DNA from: Candidatus Enterococcus moelleringii
Lineage (GTDB): Bacteria > Bacillota > Bacilli > Lactobacillales > Enterococcaceae
Length of the DNA: 64,000 bases
Reading direction: 5' to 3'
NCBI RefSeq assembly: GCF_017377575.1
Contig: NZ_JAFREM010000028.1
Location: forward strand, 60,481 to 124,480
A program made the translations under genes and the position numbers. The notes under the pieces were generated by a model that searched no databases, was not told where the DNA came from, and saw only the letters and a program-made list of their open reading frames with translations. Shown piece after piece: positions 35,203-44,059 of this stretch (position 1 is its first letter; each line of letters opens with the position of its first letter).

Positions 35203-36555
35203 ATGAAAGAAAATAGAAAAGGCTGGCTTATATTCGCGATCTATTTAGCCACTTTTATGACGGCGATTGAATCGACGATTGTGGTAACTGCAGTTCATGC
35301 GATATCGGTCAGTTTAAATAGTACCCAAGCAACTTCACTGATTTTTTCGGTTTATTTATTTTCAAGTGCTGTAGCAACACCGGTATTTGGCCGATTTGCG
35401 GATCGGTACGGGAAAAAGCGGATCTTTCAATTAGGTCTGCTGCTGTTTTTAGTCGGAACAACACTGTGTGGAGCTGCCCCGTCGGTGGAAGTATTAATCG
35501 CCGCTCGAATCATTCAAGGAATCGGGGCTGGCGGGATTATGCCTATGACCTTTGCTTTGATCGGCGAATTATTCGATCTGGAAACTCGTGGAAAGGTGAT
35601 GGGATTAAATAATTCAGCCTGGGGAATCGCTTCTTTAGTAGCCCCATTATTAGGCGGCTTCTTGCTGGAACAGCTAAGCTGGCACTGGATCTTCTTGATC
35701 AATGTACCAATTGCGATTGTGGTGCTGATTATCTTGCAGTTGTTCTATCACGAACACAATATAATAGAAGGAAAAGTTCGTTTTGCAGAATTGCGGCAGC
35801 AGGGATTCTTGGTTTTAGGATTGATTCTTTTGTTGCTGGGCATCCAATATACAGCAAATTCTGCTCTAGTAGGGGCTGGAATATTGATCGCAGGTCTGGT
35901 TTATCTGCTAATTTTCTACCGCAATCAAAAGAAACAGGGCAATCCGGTCATTCCGGTAGAAACATTGGGAATTGGCGGCTTTCGCTTATTAATCAGCTGT
36001 ATTTTTCTAATTAATGGTGCCTTGATCGGTTTTCAAGTGTATTTACCTTTATGGGTTCAAACGGAGCTGGCAATGTCTTCAACTAAAGCCGGCCTTGCTT
36101 TACTACCTTCTTCAGTCTTCTTTATCATTGGCTCTTACTATTCAGGGAAGCTGGCGAATATATTTGGCAAAGGAAGAATGCTGGTGGGGGTAGTGGCTCT
36201 TTCAATAGTTGGTTTTGTTTTACTGGGAATTCTTCCCGGCACAACCAGCTACATGATCTTGCTGGTGCTGTCTAGTTTATTGGGCTTCACCATTGGAACG
36301 AGTGTCACGATTAGTGTGATAACTGCCCAGGCCTACGCAACAAATCAAAATTTGAGTACTGTTTCGGGTTTTATCACACTTTGCCGCACGTTAGGACAAA
36401 GTTTTATGATTACTTTTTTAGGAACCATTTATCAAGGTGTGTATCGCAGCACCGGGGTAACGCTGGTTGGTTACCATTATGTGTACTTTACTGTCAGTGT
36501 CATCTTTGTCTTGCTAATAATGATCGTAATCGCAAATCGCCGTCAACTTGAATAG
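35203..36555 (+). CDS. MFS drug efflux transporter (DHA family)
   Basis: 450 residues with 12-14 membrane helices. Motif A is visible after helix 2 (FGRFADRYGKKRIF), and the antiporter-type motif C-like GLNNSAWGIASLVAPLLGGFL in helix 5 marks a proton-coupled exporter. It opens with TFMTAIESTIVVTA, where the acidic residue in helix 1 is typical of the DHA2 drug exporters. ATG at 35203 follows GAGAGGAG. Divergent MarR control suggests induction by toxic compounds; the substrate cannot be told. Confidence 0.9.
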   Translation: MKENRKGWLIFAIYLATFMTAIESTIVVTAVHAISVSLNSTQATSLIFSVYLFSSAVATPVFGRFADRYGKKRIFQLGLLLFLVGTTLCGAAPSVEVLIAARIIQGIGAGGIMPMTFALIGELFDLETRGKVMGLNNSAWGIASLVAPLLGGFLLEQLSWHWIFLINVPIAIVVLIILQLFYHEHNIIEGKVRFAELRQQGFLVLGLILLLLGIQYTANSALVGAGILIAGLVYLLIFYRNQKKQGNPVIPVETLGIGGFRLLISCIFLINGALIGFQVYLPLWVQTELAMSSTKAGLALLPSSVFFIIGSYYSGKLANIFGKGRMLVGVVALSIVGFVLLGILPGTTSYMILLVLSSLLGFTIGTSVTISVITAQAYATNQNLSTVSGFITLCRTLGQSFMITFLGTIYQGVYRSTGVTLVGYHYVYFTVSVIFVLLIMIVIANRRQLE

Positions 36556-36608
36556 TTGTGATTTATCGAGAGGATTACGGCTGATTGACTTAAATTTAGG
36601 CTTTGAAT

Positions 36609-36653
36609 GTTACAAAAGCTACGGCATTGAAATGTTTTTGTAACGTTTCTTTT
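36609..36653 (+). terminator. Terminator-like stem-loop after the MFS gene
   Basis: GTTACAAAA (36609-36617) pairs with TTTTGTAAC (36636-36644), followed by GTTTCTTTT. The T tract is interrupted, so it is a moderate terminator. Confidence 0.5.
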
Positions 36654-36655
36654 AT
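36639..36655 (+). promoter_or_regulatory. Possible WalR box upstream of the CHAP hydrolase
   Basis: TGTAAC-GTTTC-TTTTAT fits the WalR pattern TGTWAH-N5-TGTWAH with one mismatch in the second half, about 90 bases before the GTG. PcsB/SagA-type hydrolases are typical WalRK targets, but the site overlaps the terminator-like stem, so it may be chance. Confidence 0.35.
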
Positions 36656-36742
36656 ATGGGTGATATATCCCTATGGTAAAATTGCTACTGTTGTTATACA
36701 TGAGAACTTATAAAATCAGAGCAAAGCCGGAGGAATTATTAA

Positions 36743-38059
36743 GTGAAAAAGCGTTTCTTATCAGCAGTATTAGTCTGTGCGATTACTTTATCAGCAGCAC
36801 CAAATATTGCCTTAGCAGATAACTATGATCAACAGATCCAAGAAAAAGATCAAAAGATTAGTGAATTACAGGGTAAACAATCGGGTGTTCAATCACAAAT
36901 TAACGAATTAGCTGCAGAGATTGAAACTGTCAGCGCACAAGTAAAAGACTTGGAAGCAAAACATGAGCAATTAAACGAAGAAACAATGAAATTGCAAGAT
37001 AAAATTGCAACCTTAAAGGTTCGTATTGCTAAACGTGAAGCGTTGATTGAAGAGCAAGCACGTGACGCACAAGTAAACGGTCAAGCAACCAGCTATGTAG
37101 ATGCTGTGTTGGATGCAGAGTCTATCTCTGACGTAATCGGCCGTGTTCAAGCGATGAACACGATGGTTCAAGCCAACAAATCATTAATGGAACAACAAAA
37201 AGAAGACAAACAAGCGGTTGAAACCAAAGTTAAAGCTAACGAACAAAAAGTTGCTGAACTAGTAGAAAACCAAAAAGAATTAGAAACACAAAAAAATTCA
37301 ATTGCCAACAAGCAAGCTGAATTAAACGTCTTAAAAGCGAACTATGCGGCTGAACAAGCAACCGCTGAACAAGATAAAGCGAAATTGAAACAACAGCAAG
37401 AAGCAGCGAAAGCAGAACAAGCTCGCATCTTGAAAGAACAACAAGAAGCTGAAAAAGCGCGTCAAGCAGAAGAAAAACGCCAAGCCGAAGAAGCAGCCAA
37501 AGCACAAAAAGCTTTTGAAGCCTCTCAAGCAAAAGCGGAAGCAGAACAAGCAAAAGCAGCAGCTGCTGCAACGCAAGAAAGCACAACTGCACCTTCAAGT
37601 TCTGAAGCAACTGCAGATACAACATCAAGCTCAACTGAAACAGCACCAACTCCGACTCCTACGGTGACACCACAAGCACCTGCTACTGGCGGACGTGTGG
37701 ATCACACTGGATCAGGCAATATGTATTCACCTGGCCAATGTACTTGGTATGTGAAATCAGTTGCTCCATGGGCTGGTACTTACTGGGGAAATGGTTGTCA
37801 ATGGGGAGCATCAGCAGCTGCTGACGGATTCCAAGTAGATGGCTCTCCTGCAGCAGGTTCAATCGTAGTCTTTGCTCAAGGCCAATCAGTTGGTACTTGG
37901 AACGCAGACGGCGCTTATGGACACGTAGCTTACGTGCAATCTTATAACGCATCAAACAACACAATCACCATCACTCAAGGCGGCATGGGCTTCCCAACAC
38001 CAATGGGACCTAACACAGCAACCTTAAGTGCTTCAGGTTTAACTTATATTCACCCATAA
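36743..38059 (+). CDS. Secreted PcsB/SagA-like peptidoglycan hydrolase with CHAP domain
   Basis: 438 residues: signal peptide (about 1-26, cleavage after ALA-DN), a long coiled coil (27-270) rich in Gln/Glu/Lys, a Ser/Thr/Pro-rich linker (about 270-312), and a C-terminal CHAP domain with the catalytic Cys in PGQCTWYVKS and His in GHVAYVQS. This is the PcsB layout, in which FtsEX controls cell-separation hydrolysis; E. faecium SagA has an NlpC/P60 domain instead. GTG start at 36743 follows CCGGAGGAA. Probably abundant and immunogenic, as in relatives. Confidence 0.9.
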   Translation: MKKRFLSAVLVCAITLSAAPNIALADNYDQQIQEKDQKISELQGKQSGVQSQINELAAEIETVSAQVKDLEAKHEQLNEETMKLQDKIATLKVRIAKREALIEEQARDAQVNGQATSYVDAVLDAESISDVIGRVQAMNTMVQANKSLMEQQKEDKQAVETKVKANEQKVAELVENQKELETQKNSIANKQAELNVLKANYAAEQATAEQDKAKLKQQQEAAKAEQARILKEQQEAEKARQAEEKRQAEEAAKAQKAFEASQAKAEAEQAKAAAAATQESTTAPSSSEATADTTSSSTETAPTPTPTVTPQAPATGGRVDHTGSGNMYSPGQCTWYVKSVAPWAGTYWGNGCQWGASAAADGFQVDGSPAAGSIVVFAQGQSVGTWNADGAYGHVAYVQSYNASNNTITITQGGMGFPTPMGPNTATLSASGLTYIHP

Positions 38060-38070
38060 AGATAATTGCT

Positions 38071-38100
38071 AAAGCCTCCGAATTTTTCGGAGGCTTTTTA
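38071..38100 (+). terminator. Intrinsic terminator
   Basis: AAAGCCTCCGAA (38071-38082) pairs with TTCGGAGGCTTT (38086-38097), followed by T residues. Ends the CHAP hydrolase gene. Confidence 0.9.
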
Positions 38101-38239
38101 TTTATGGGAAAATTCCTAAATGCTCTCAACTTCGAAAAAGAAACCCGCTTTACAGATAAAAGTTTGCTGATAGGCGTCAGCTATAGTAAAGTGAATGGGT
38201 AGACAATTGTATTTTTCTAACAAGAAGGAGGAATTTACC

Positions 38240-38749
38240 ATGAAATTCACCCAATTATCCATCGATACATTGAAAAGAGCGCAGGAACGTTTGGAAGAGA
38301 CGCTAGATCAAATGAGTGTCGAGGAAGCTAATACTATGCCAGCACCTATAATCAAATCAGTCACTTGGCTGTTTTGGCATACTGCCCGCGAATTGGATTT
38401 ACAAATTTCCGATCTCAACAACACTGAGCCATTGTGGTTAACCGATGGCTGGAGCGGCCGCTTTGCCCTAGATTTGCCGGACGATACCGAAGATTGGCGC
38501 CATACGCCAGAAGAAGCGGCAAAGGTGGTTGTCACTCACAAAGATATACTGACAGATTACTTAGCTGCCTGTGTAAATCTTACGACAACCTATTTAGAAG
38601 CAGTGGCGGAAGAAAGTATGACGGACATTGTGGACGATCAATGGACACCACCGGTTACCCGACAAGTACGAATTGTCTCTGCGATTGACGATGCCGTGAT
38701 GCACTCGGGACAGGCTGTTTATACAAGAAGAATGGTGATCGGGAAATAG
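38240..38749 (+). CDS. DinB family protein
   Basis: 169 residues of the four-helix DinB/YfiT bundle. Candidate metal-binding histidines are in LFWHTARE (helix 2) and VMHSGQAVY (C-terminal); the typical set is three His. Members are often damage-induced or thiol-dependent transferases, with BstA-like or unknown roles. ATG at 38240 follows AAGGAGG; the frame is open from 38195. Monocistronic. Confidence 0.85.
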   Translation: MKFTQLSIDTLKRAQERLEETLDQMSVEEANTMPAPIIKSVTWLFWHTARELDLQISDLNNTEPLWLTDGWSGRFALDLPDDTEDWRHTPEEAAKVVVTHKDILTDYLAACVNLTTTYLEAVAEESMTDIVDDQWTPPVTRQVRIVSAIDDAVMHSGQAVYTRRMVIGK

Positions 38750-38820
38750 AGCGCAGATTCACCACTGAAAAATGATAGATTAACAACTACTTCAAAACAT
38801 AGAGGAGCAAATTACAACAG

Positions 38821-39561
38821 ATGAGAAATATTAAACTGACCATCGAATATGACGGCAAACGCTACTTAGGCTGGCAGCGGCTGGGAGATTACGATAAGAC
38901 CATTCAAGGGAAAATTGAGAAGGTCATCAAACTCATGACGGATGAAAACACGGAAATTATCGGTTCGGGACGGACGGATGGTGGGACTCATGCGCGAGGT
39001 CAGGTGGCTAATTTTAAGACTACCAGCGAAATGACCTTAGAAGACATGCTGGCTTTCTTCAACCGTTATCTGCCGCAGGATATTGTGGTCAAAAACGTGG
39101 AAGAAGCGACAGAACGCTTCCATGCTCGCTATAATGCTACCGGAAAACAGTACAGCTATTACGTTTGGAATGCTGAAATTCCTTCAGCCTTTGAGCGTGC
39201 TTACAGCTTTTATTATCCGCAGCAATTGGATCTGGCTCGGATGGAGGAAGCCTGCGAAAAATTAATCGGCAAACATGATTTTATCGGTTTTTCCGCGCTT
39301 AAGAAGTCGAAAAAATCAACGGTTCGTACCATTGAAAGTATCTCCATCGAACAAGAAGGCAGCCTGCTTCACTTTTCTTTTGTGGGGGATGGTTTCCTGC
39401 ATAAGATGGTGCGAATTATTGTAGGAACTCTGTTGGAGATTGGGGCTGGCTCAATGGACGTCTCAGCGATTGATGAGATATTCGAGAACAAAGTCCGCGA
39501 GCACGCCGGCGAGACAGTTCCAGCACAAGGCTTGTTCCTTGATGAAGTGTATTATCGTTAA
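38821..39561 (+). CDS. truA: tRNA pseudouridine synthase TruA
   Basis: 246 residues, the standard length. The catalytic aspartate is Asp53 in GSGRTDGGTHARGQ, and other signatures are YDGKRYLGWQR at the start and FSFVGDGFLHKMVRIIVGTLLEIG near the end. It converts uridines 38-40 of the tRNA anticodon stem to pseudouridine. Enterococci often carry more than one truA copy; here it is apart from the ECF/ribosomal operon copy, so it may be the second. ATG at 38821 follows AGAGGAG at longer spacing. Confidence 0.95.
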   Translation: MRNIKLTIEYDGKRYLGWQRLGDYDKTIQGKIEKVIKLMTDENTEIIGSGRTDGGTHARGQVANFKTTSEMTLEDMLAFFNRYLPQDIVVKNVEEATERFHARYNATGKQYSYYVWNAEIPSAFERAYSFYYPQQLDLARMEEACEKLIGKHDFIGFSALKKSKKSTVRTIESISIEQEGSLLHFSFVGDGFLHKMVRIIVGTLLEIGAGSMDVSAIDEIFENKVREHAGETVPAQGLFLDEVYYR

Positions 39562-39567
39562 TAACAG

Positions 39568-39609
39568 AAAAAAGATGCCCACGTGAAGTCACACGCGGGC
39601 ATCTTTTTT
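39568..39609. terminator. Bidirectional terminator
   Basis: AAAAAAGATGCCC (39568-39580) pairs with GGGCATCTTTTTT (39597-39609); an inner CGTG/CACG pairing extends the stem. Serves truA and the convergent CPBP protease gene. Confidence 0.88.
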
Positions 39610-40696
39610 AGTGTGCAGTAGGTTGTGGAACAACGGTGTTTTCTTGTTCGCCTGCTGATTCAAGATCAGCCTCGGCCGCACGTTCTTCTGGCGTAGGATT
39701 TAAATTCCTGCGGTTTCTGAAGAATTTTGTCAAAGTCGGCCAAACATAAATGATGGTCAGCATAATTGCCATCGAGGCAACATCAGACCAGCCGATGCTG
39801 TAGCCTGACATTGATTCACCAGTGAAATCACCGCTGAAAATCAAGGACAAGTTATTGTTCAAAAAATGAATCACCACAGCGACCCAAATATTATCAGTTT
39901 TCATGTAGACAAAACCAATGAAGATGCCCATGGTAATACAAACCACGATTTGATTCGTCACCGAAATCAGTCCGTCTGCCGGCGAAGTATAGAAAAAGAA
40001 ATTCAGCGGCAAATGCCAAAGACCCCAACCAATCCCCAATAGCAGAACACCTTTGATCATACCGAATTTTTTCTGCAAAATCGGCTGCAGGAAGTAGCGC
40101 CAGCCGTATTCCTCACCTAGATAAGGGGTGAAGACTAAAAAGTAATTTACCAAGGTCATAAACAGCATTAGCCAAGTTTGAGCCTGCGAAAAATTCTCTA
40201 CTAAGGCTGGAAAAGTGCCTCCAAGGACTGCACTACTTGTCATCAATAAGGTGTACAGTGCAACAAACAGCAGAATTAGTCCAAAGGTCAACTTCCAATT
40301 TTTCCCCTGTAAACCAAAGGCGGTTCGGCGGTTCTTTTTAGTGACAAAAAAAGCGATCCATAGAGCAATGGTGCCAACAATCATCACCAAATTTCCGATC
40401 GTCACTAAACTATCCCCGGCAATAAATAATCCCGAGAGACTCAGCGCCATCATCACGACTGTCTGGATCAGATAAATCAGGAAAAAAGCTTTAGGGATCA
40501 GCTTTTTATGTTGGCTGCTGGTTAACAAAGCGATCATGGCTCCAGCCGCTGGATAATACATATGCGTCAGCGAAAATAGATTCAGGTCTTTATCATTACT
40601 ATAGCCGTACCACATAAACAGTCCCATAATCACCGGTAAGCCAAATGCAATGGTCAGGAAAATCCGTAGTTGTTTGTTCTCGATGCGTGTGTCCAT
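39608..40696 (-). CDS. CPBP family intramembrane glutamic endopeptidase
   Basis: 362 residues with eight or more membrane helices. The Abi/CPBP active-site motifs are EEYGWRYFL (Glu-Glu-x-x-x-Arg), HLPLNFFF and HFLNNNL. Members cleave CaaX-like or membrane substrates, and some protect against bacteriocins. The C-terminal tail is soluble and Glu/Ala-rich. ATG at 40696 follows AAGGAG by 8 bases; a GTG at 40705 overlaps the ribosome site. Monocistronic. Confidence 0.88.
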   Translation of the reverse strand: MDTRIENKQLRIFLTIAFGLPVIMGLFMWYGYSNDKDLNLFSLTHMYYPAAGAMIALLTSSQHKKLIPKAFFLIYLIQTVVMMALSLSGLFIAGDSLVTIGNLVMIVGTIALWIAFFVTKKNRRTAFGLQGKNWKLTFGLILLFVALYTLLMTSSAVLGGTFPALVENFSQAQTWLMLFMTLVNYFLVFTPYLGEEYGWRYFLQPILQKKFGMIKGVLLLGIGWGLWHLPLNFFFYTSPADGLISVTNQIVVCITMGIFIGFVYMKTDNIWVAVVIHFLNNNLSLIFSGDFTGESMSGYSIGWSDVASMAIMLTIIYVWPTLTKFFRNRRNLNPTPEERAAEADLESAGEQENTVVPQPTAH

Positions 40697-40792
40697 CTTC
40701 CTCACTCCTTTTTATTTCTTACTAAAATTTTAGCGGATGTGAGTGGTCTGTAGCTGGATTTGTCTTAAATGGTTTGAATTTTGACCTGAACA

Positions 40793-40830
40793 GAAAAAAA
40801 GGAGATACATCTCAACAGACGTATCTCCTT
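40793..40830 (-). terminator. Terminator of the oxidoreductase operon
   Basis: AAGGAGATAC and GTATCTCCTT (40799-40808 and 40821-40830) form a 10-bp stem; on the minus strand seven T follow. Ends the DUF1667 transcript. Confidence 0.85.
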
Positions 40831-40834
40831 CACA

Positions 40835-41188
40835 TTAACTTGCTTGTACACTGCTGGTAACAACGACATTGACTCCGGTGTTCAGCAGATTTTCAATGGC
40901 AACATCGCCGGTCTTCACTGGTGCTTTTAAGCGCACCTGATTGATCTCTTTCATCGCATCCCGTACGAATTGTTTGGGAATCCCGTCAGCGGTTTTCACC
41001 GAGCAGCGGACAGATTCGCCGTTCCTGACTACTACAGTAGAAGTTACCACCCGAACAGGATTAGTCGCTTCGGCTTTTCCGTATTTGACGCCTTTGTTGC
41101 AGCTGTAGCCGGTTACTGCGTAATCATTGTCTTCATCCACAGTTAGGTGACAGCCTTTAGGGCACATAATGCAAATAAAATTTTTCAT
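40835..41188 (-). CDS. DUF1667 family iron-sulfur-type protein
   Basis: 117 residues with an N-terminal Cys set (Cys6, Cys9, Cys13, Cys30: CIMCPKGC then SCNKG) that could bind an Fe-S cluster or zinc. DUF1667 proteins are found with the two flavoprotein genes seen upstream. Its start overlaps the upstream stop by one base, so the trio is one unit. By position it corresponds to the small subunit of an anaerobic glycerol-3-phosphate dehydrogenase-like complex. Confidence 0.85.
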   Translation of the reverse strand: MKNFICIMCPKGCHLTVDEDNDYAVTGYSCNKGVKYGKAEATNPVRVVTSTVVVRNGESVRCSVKTADGIPKQFVRDAMKEINQVRLKAPVKTGDVAIENLLNTGVNVVVTSSVQAS

Positions 41189-42450
41189 TATTTCACAACC
41201 TCCTCAATCGAGATTTCAATTTCGCCATTTTTGACTTTATCCATGACTTTTTTCGAGAGCTTCATTTTTTCCATCTCGCCCGGAACAATGTAGCTTTTCT
41301 TCTGTTTGGCGATGACTTCTCCTTGCGAGGTGACAGTGATCTGACTTTCATCAAACACTTTGTTCACCCGGAAGAAGACTTCTACTCGTTTATCGACATT
41401 TTCTTGCCGGATTTTTTGCGGAACAACATAGGTTACGTAGTTGCCGTTTTTAATTGTCAAGAAATCGTCTTGCTCCAGTTCTTGCTGCTGCAGGATGTAG
41501 TCAGCGGCGGCAGTTCCGGCGCGGGTACTTTCGGCAGTTACGAAATCGACTAAGTCATGAACGTGAACCACATTGCCACAAGCAAAAATACCAGGAATCG
41601 AGGTTTCCATATTTTCATAAACAAAGGCACCATTTGTGCGGCGATCTAGTTCAATTCCGGCACTGCGGCTTAGTTCGTTTTCTGGTACTAGTCCGACAGA
41701 AAGCAGGACAGTATCACATTCAAAGGTTTGTTCTGTGCAAGGAACCGGCTGGCGCTTTTCATCCACTTCAGAAACGACAACTTCTTCCACCCGGGTTTTC
41801 CCGCGAACTTCAGTAATAGTATGGGAAAGCAATAATGGAATATCATAGTCGTCCAAACACTGAACGATATTTCTCGTCAATCCGCCAGAGTAAGGCATGA
41901 CTTCGACGCAGGCCAACACTTCAGCACCTTCCAGCACCATGCGGCGAGCCATAATCAAGCCGATGTCGCCAGAGCCTAGAATCACCACTTTTTTACCTAC
42001 CATGTAGCCTTCCATATTCACATAACGCTGAGCAGTTCCGGCGGTGAAAACACCCGCTGGCCGACTGCCGGGGATACCGATAGCTCCACGGGTCCGTTCA
42101 CGACAGCCCATGGCGAAAACAATCGCTTTAGCTTTTAGAATCTGATAGCCTTGTTCTTTGTTGACAATATGGACTTCTTTTTCTTCTGTAACATCTAAAA
42201 CCATCGTATCTAAATAAACTTTAATATTGGTGTCTTTCACCATTTCGATAAAACGTCCGGCATATTCCGGTCCGGTTAATTCTTCTTTAAAATAATGCAG
42301 GCCGAAGCCGTTGTGAATACATTGATTCAAAATCCCGCCCATTTGGTGGTCCCGTTCAATAATCAAGATGTCTTCAACACCTGCTTTATAAGCCGCCATG
42401 GCTGCAGCAAGGCCAGCCGGTCCGCCGCCAATCACGATCAAATCATGCAT
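41188..42450 (-). CDS. FAD/NAD(P)-dependent oxidoreductase (GlpB-like position)
   Basis: 420 residues. Two dinucleotide-binding motifs are seen: GGGPAGLAAAMAA near residue 8 for FAD and VVILGSGDIGLIMARRM near 152 for NAD. A single-Cys segment MGCRERTRGA and IHNGFGLHYF follow the pattern of the flavoproteins paired with GlpA-type dehydrogenases. It would pass electrons from the substrate-oxidising subunit to NAD or quinone. ATG at 42450 lies 1 base after the preceding gene's stop; both neighbours are coupled. Confidence 0.85.
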   Translation of the reverse strand: MHDLIVIGGGPAGLAAAMAAYKAGVEDILIIERDHQMGGILNQCIHNGFGLHYFKEELTGPEYAGRFIEMVKDTNIKVYLDTMVLDVTEEKEVHIVNKEQGYQILKAKAIVFAMGCRERTRGAIGIPGSRPAGVFTAGTAQRYVNMEGYMVGKKVVILGSGDIGLIMARRMVLEGAEVLACVEVMPYSGGLTRNIVQCLDDYDIPLLLSHTITEVRGKTRVEEVVVSEVDEKRQPVPCTEQTFECDTVLLSVGLVPENELSRSAGIELDRRTNGAFVYENMETSIPGIFACGNVVHVHDLVDFVTAESTRAGTAAADYILQQQELEQDDFLTIKNGNYVTYVVPQKIRQENVDKRVEVFFRVNKVFDESQITVTSQGEVIAKQKKSYIVPGEMEKMKLSKKVMDKVKNGEIEISIEEVVK

Positions 42451-42451
42451 A

Positions 42452-43900
42452 TTAGATTCCTCCCTTAGTAGCTTCTGCCAAAATATAACTGCCTTCGCGA
42501 TCCTGTAAAATATCCAACGGCGACAGGCCTAATTCCTCGGATAAAATTTCCACGACCCGCGGACCGCAAAAGCCGCCCTGACAGCGTCCCATCCCAGCAT
42601 TACATCGGCGCTTAATCCCATCCAGTGAAGCATTAGGAATAGGGGAATGTGCTGCAGCTTTAATTTCGCCTTCTGTAATGGTTTCGCAGCGGCAAATCAC
42701 TCGGCCGTAGCTAGGATCTTTTTTGATCAGTTCATTTTTCTCTTCAATACTCAACTCTTGGAAAGTAATTTTTTCCCGCGTTTCGATTGCGTCTTCCTTC
42801 TTGGTAAATTCCTGTCCAGCTGATTTTTCCAGCAGCTCAACAGCATGAAGCGCGATGGCTGGTGCTGAGGTCAATCCTGGTGACTTGATGCCAGCTAGGT
42901 CAATAAAGCCGGGTGCTGCTTCTTGAATCACAAAATCGTGATTGCTGTTGTTGGCCCGGACACCAGAGAAGTTGCGAATCGATTGACGCAGGTTAAGATC
43001 AGGCACGGATTTTGCTGCCAACTCAGCAACTTCTTTCAAGCCATCCGGCGTATTGCCGATGTCCAGCCCAGTGTCCAGCTGATCTCTCAAAACACCATGG
43101 GAGTTCGGTCCCACGATCAGATTCCCGTGAACGGTTGGGCTGATTAATACCCCTTTGCCGGCAGTAGATGGGCATTGGAAAATCGTGTGATGAACCACGT
43201 TACCTTCTGATTTATCCAACAAATAGTATTCCCCGCGCTTCGGTGTAATCTCGAAATTCGGTTCAGCCACCATGTTGTGGATGTCATCTGAATGAACCCC
43301 GGCAGCATTAAAGACATATTTAGTTTGGTAAACACCTTGATTGGTTTCGATCTCATAACCATCAGCAATTTTGGTGATATTGGCCACGCGATTATTAAGC
43401 GCGATTTCCACGCCGTTTTTCACCGCTGTTTCTGCTAAGGCTAAGCAAAATTCCCACGGATTGACGATTGCCGAACTTGGTGCATGGAGCGCACCGACTG
43501 CTTCGTCTGAAAGATTTGGCTCCATTGCCGCCAGCTCTTCTTTATTCACTATTGCTAAATCAGGGACATTGTTTTGCACGCCACGTTCGTACAGGCCTTG
43601 AATGGTGGCTAGGTCTTCTTCGGAAAAGGCGACAACCAATGAGCCCACTTGGTTATAGTGAACGTCCAGCTTCGCGCACAGTTCCTTGGCATAGGCTGCA
43701 CCTTCCACATTTAACTTGGCCATCAGGCTGCCGGGTGCTGGGTCAAAGCCAGCGTGCAAAATCGCACTGTTGGCTTTGGTTGCTCCTTCGCTGACATCGT
43801 TCTCGGCTTCTAAGACTAGGGTTTTTAGTTGATATTTGCTTAATTCATAAGCAGTTGCGGCTCCAACAATTCCGCAACCGATGATAATTACATCGTACAT
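42452..43900 (-). CDS. GlpA-like FAD-dependent dehydrogenase with BFD-type Fe-S domain
   Basis: 482 residues: an N-terminal DAO/GlpA-type FAD domain (DVIIIGCGIVGAATAYELSK), a substrate domain, and a C-terminal [2Fe-2S] BFD-like domain with Cys in VICRCETI and GIKRRCNAGMGRCQGGFCGPR. This matches the larger subunit of anaerobic glycerol-3-phosphate dehydrogenase-type enzymes. L-2-hydroxyglutarate oxidase relatives share the fold, but the GlpP-type attenuator upstream supports a glycerol-3-phosphate role. ATG at 43900 follows GAGGAGG. Confidence 0.85.
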   Translation of the reverse strand: MYDVIIIGCGIVGAATAYELSKYQLKTLVLEAENDVSEGATKANSAILHAGFDPAPGSLMAKLNVEGAAYAKELCAKLDVHYNQVGSLVVAFSEEDLATIQGLYERGVQNNVPDLAIVNKEELAAMEPNLSDEAVGALHAPSSAIVNPWEFCLALAETAVKNGVEIALNNRVANITKIADGYEIETNQGVYQTKYVFNAAGVHSDDIHNMVAEPNFEITPKRGEYYLLDKSEGNVVHHTIFQCPSTAGKGVLISPTVHGNLIVGPNSHGVLRDQLDTGLDIGNTPDGLKEVAELAAKSVPDLNLRQSIRNFSGVRANNSNHDFVIQEAAPGFIDLAGIKSPGLTSAPAIALHAVELLEKSAGQEFTKKEDAIETREKITFQELSIEEKNELIKKDPSYGRVICRCETITEGEIKAAAHSPIPNASLDGIKRRCNAGMGRCQGGFCGPRVVEILSEELGLSPLDILQDREGSYILAEATKGGI

Positions 43901-43942
43901 AAAGGTTCCTCCTCGTATCAATCTGACAAACTAGAGCACAAA

Positions 43943-43999
43943 AAAAGAGTATAGTGAACAGACGCCAATGTTTGTTGACGTTTGCTGCTATACTCTTTT
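43943..43999 (-). promoter_or_regulatory. GlpP-type antitermination site (leader terminator)
   Basis: On the minus strand AAAAGAGTATAG (from 43999) pairs with CTATACTCTTTT (to 43943), with an inner 7-bp hairpin (ACGTCAA/TTGGCGT) and a following T run. It lies between the glpP-like gene and the flavoprotein operon. In Bacillus, GlpP bound to glycerol-3-phosphate lets transcription pass such a terminator. It would make the trio inducible by glycerol-3-phosphate. Confidence 0.75.
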
Positions 44000-44059
44000 G
44001 GTCTCTAGCACGTATTTAGTTAACTGTATTATAACACCTTTGTAAGCGCCTAACAATGA

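Noticed and set aside
36655..36742. A small gene between the MFS transporter and the CHAP hydrolase
   Set aside because: No start codon with a ribosome site and a plausible length; the region is promoter-like.
37236..37649. Leu-rich minus-strand open frames in the CHAP hydrolase gene
   Set aside because: They are antisense shadows of the Gln/Glu/Lys-rich coiled coil and have no ribosome site.
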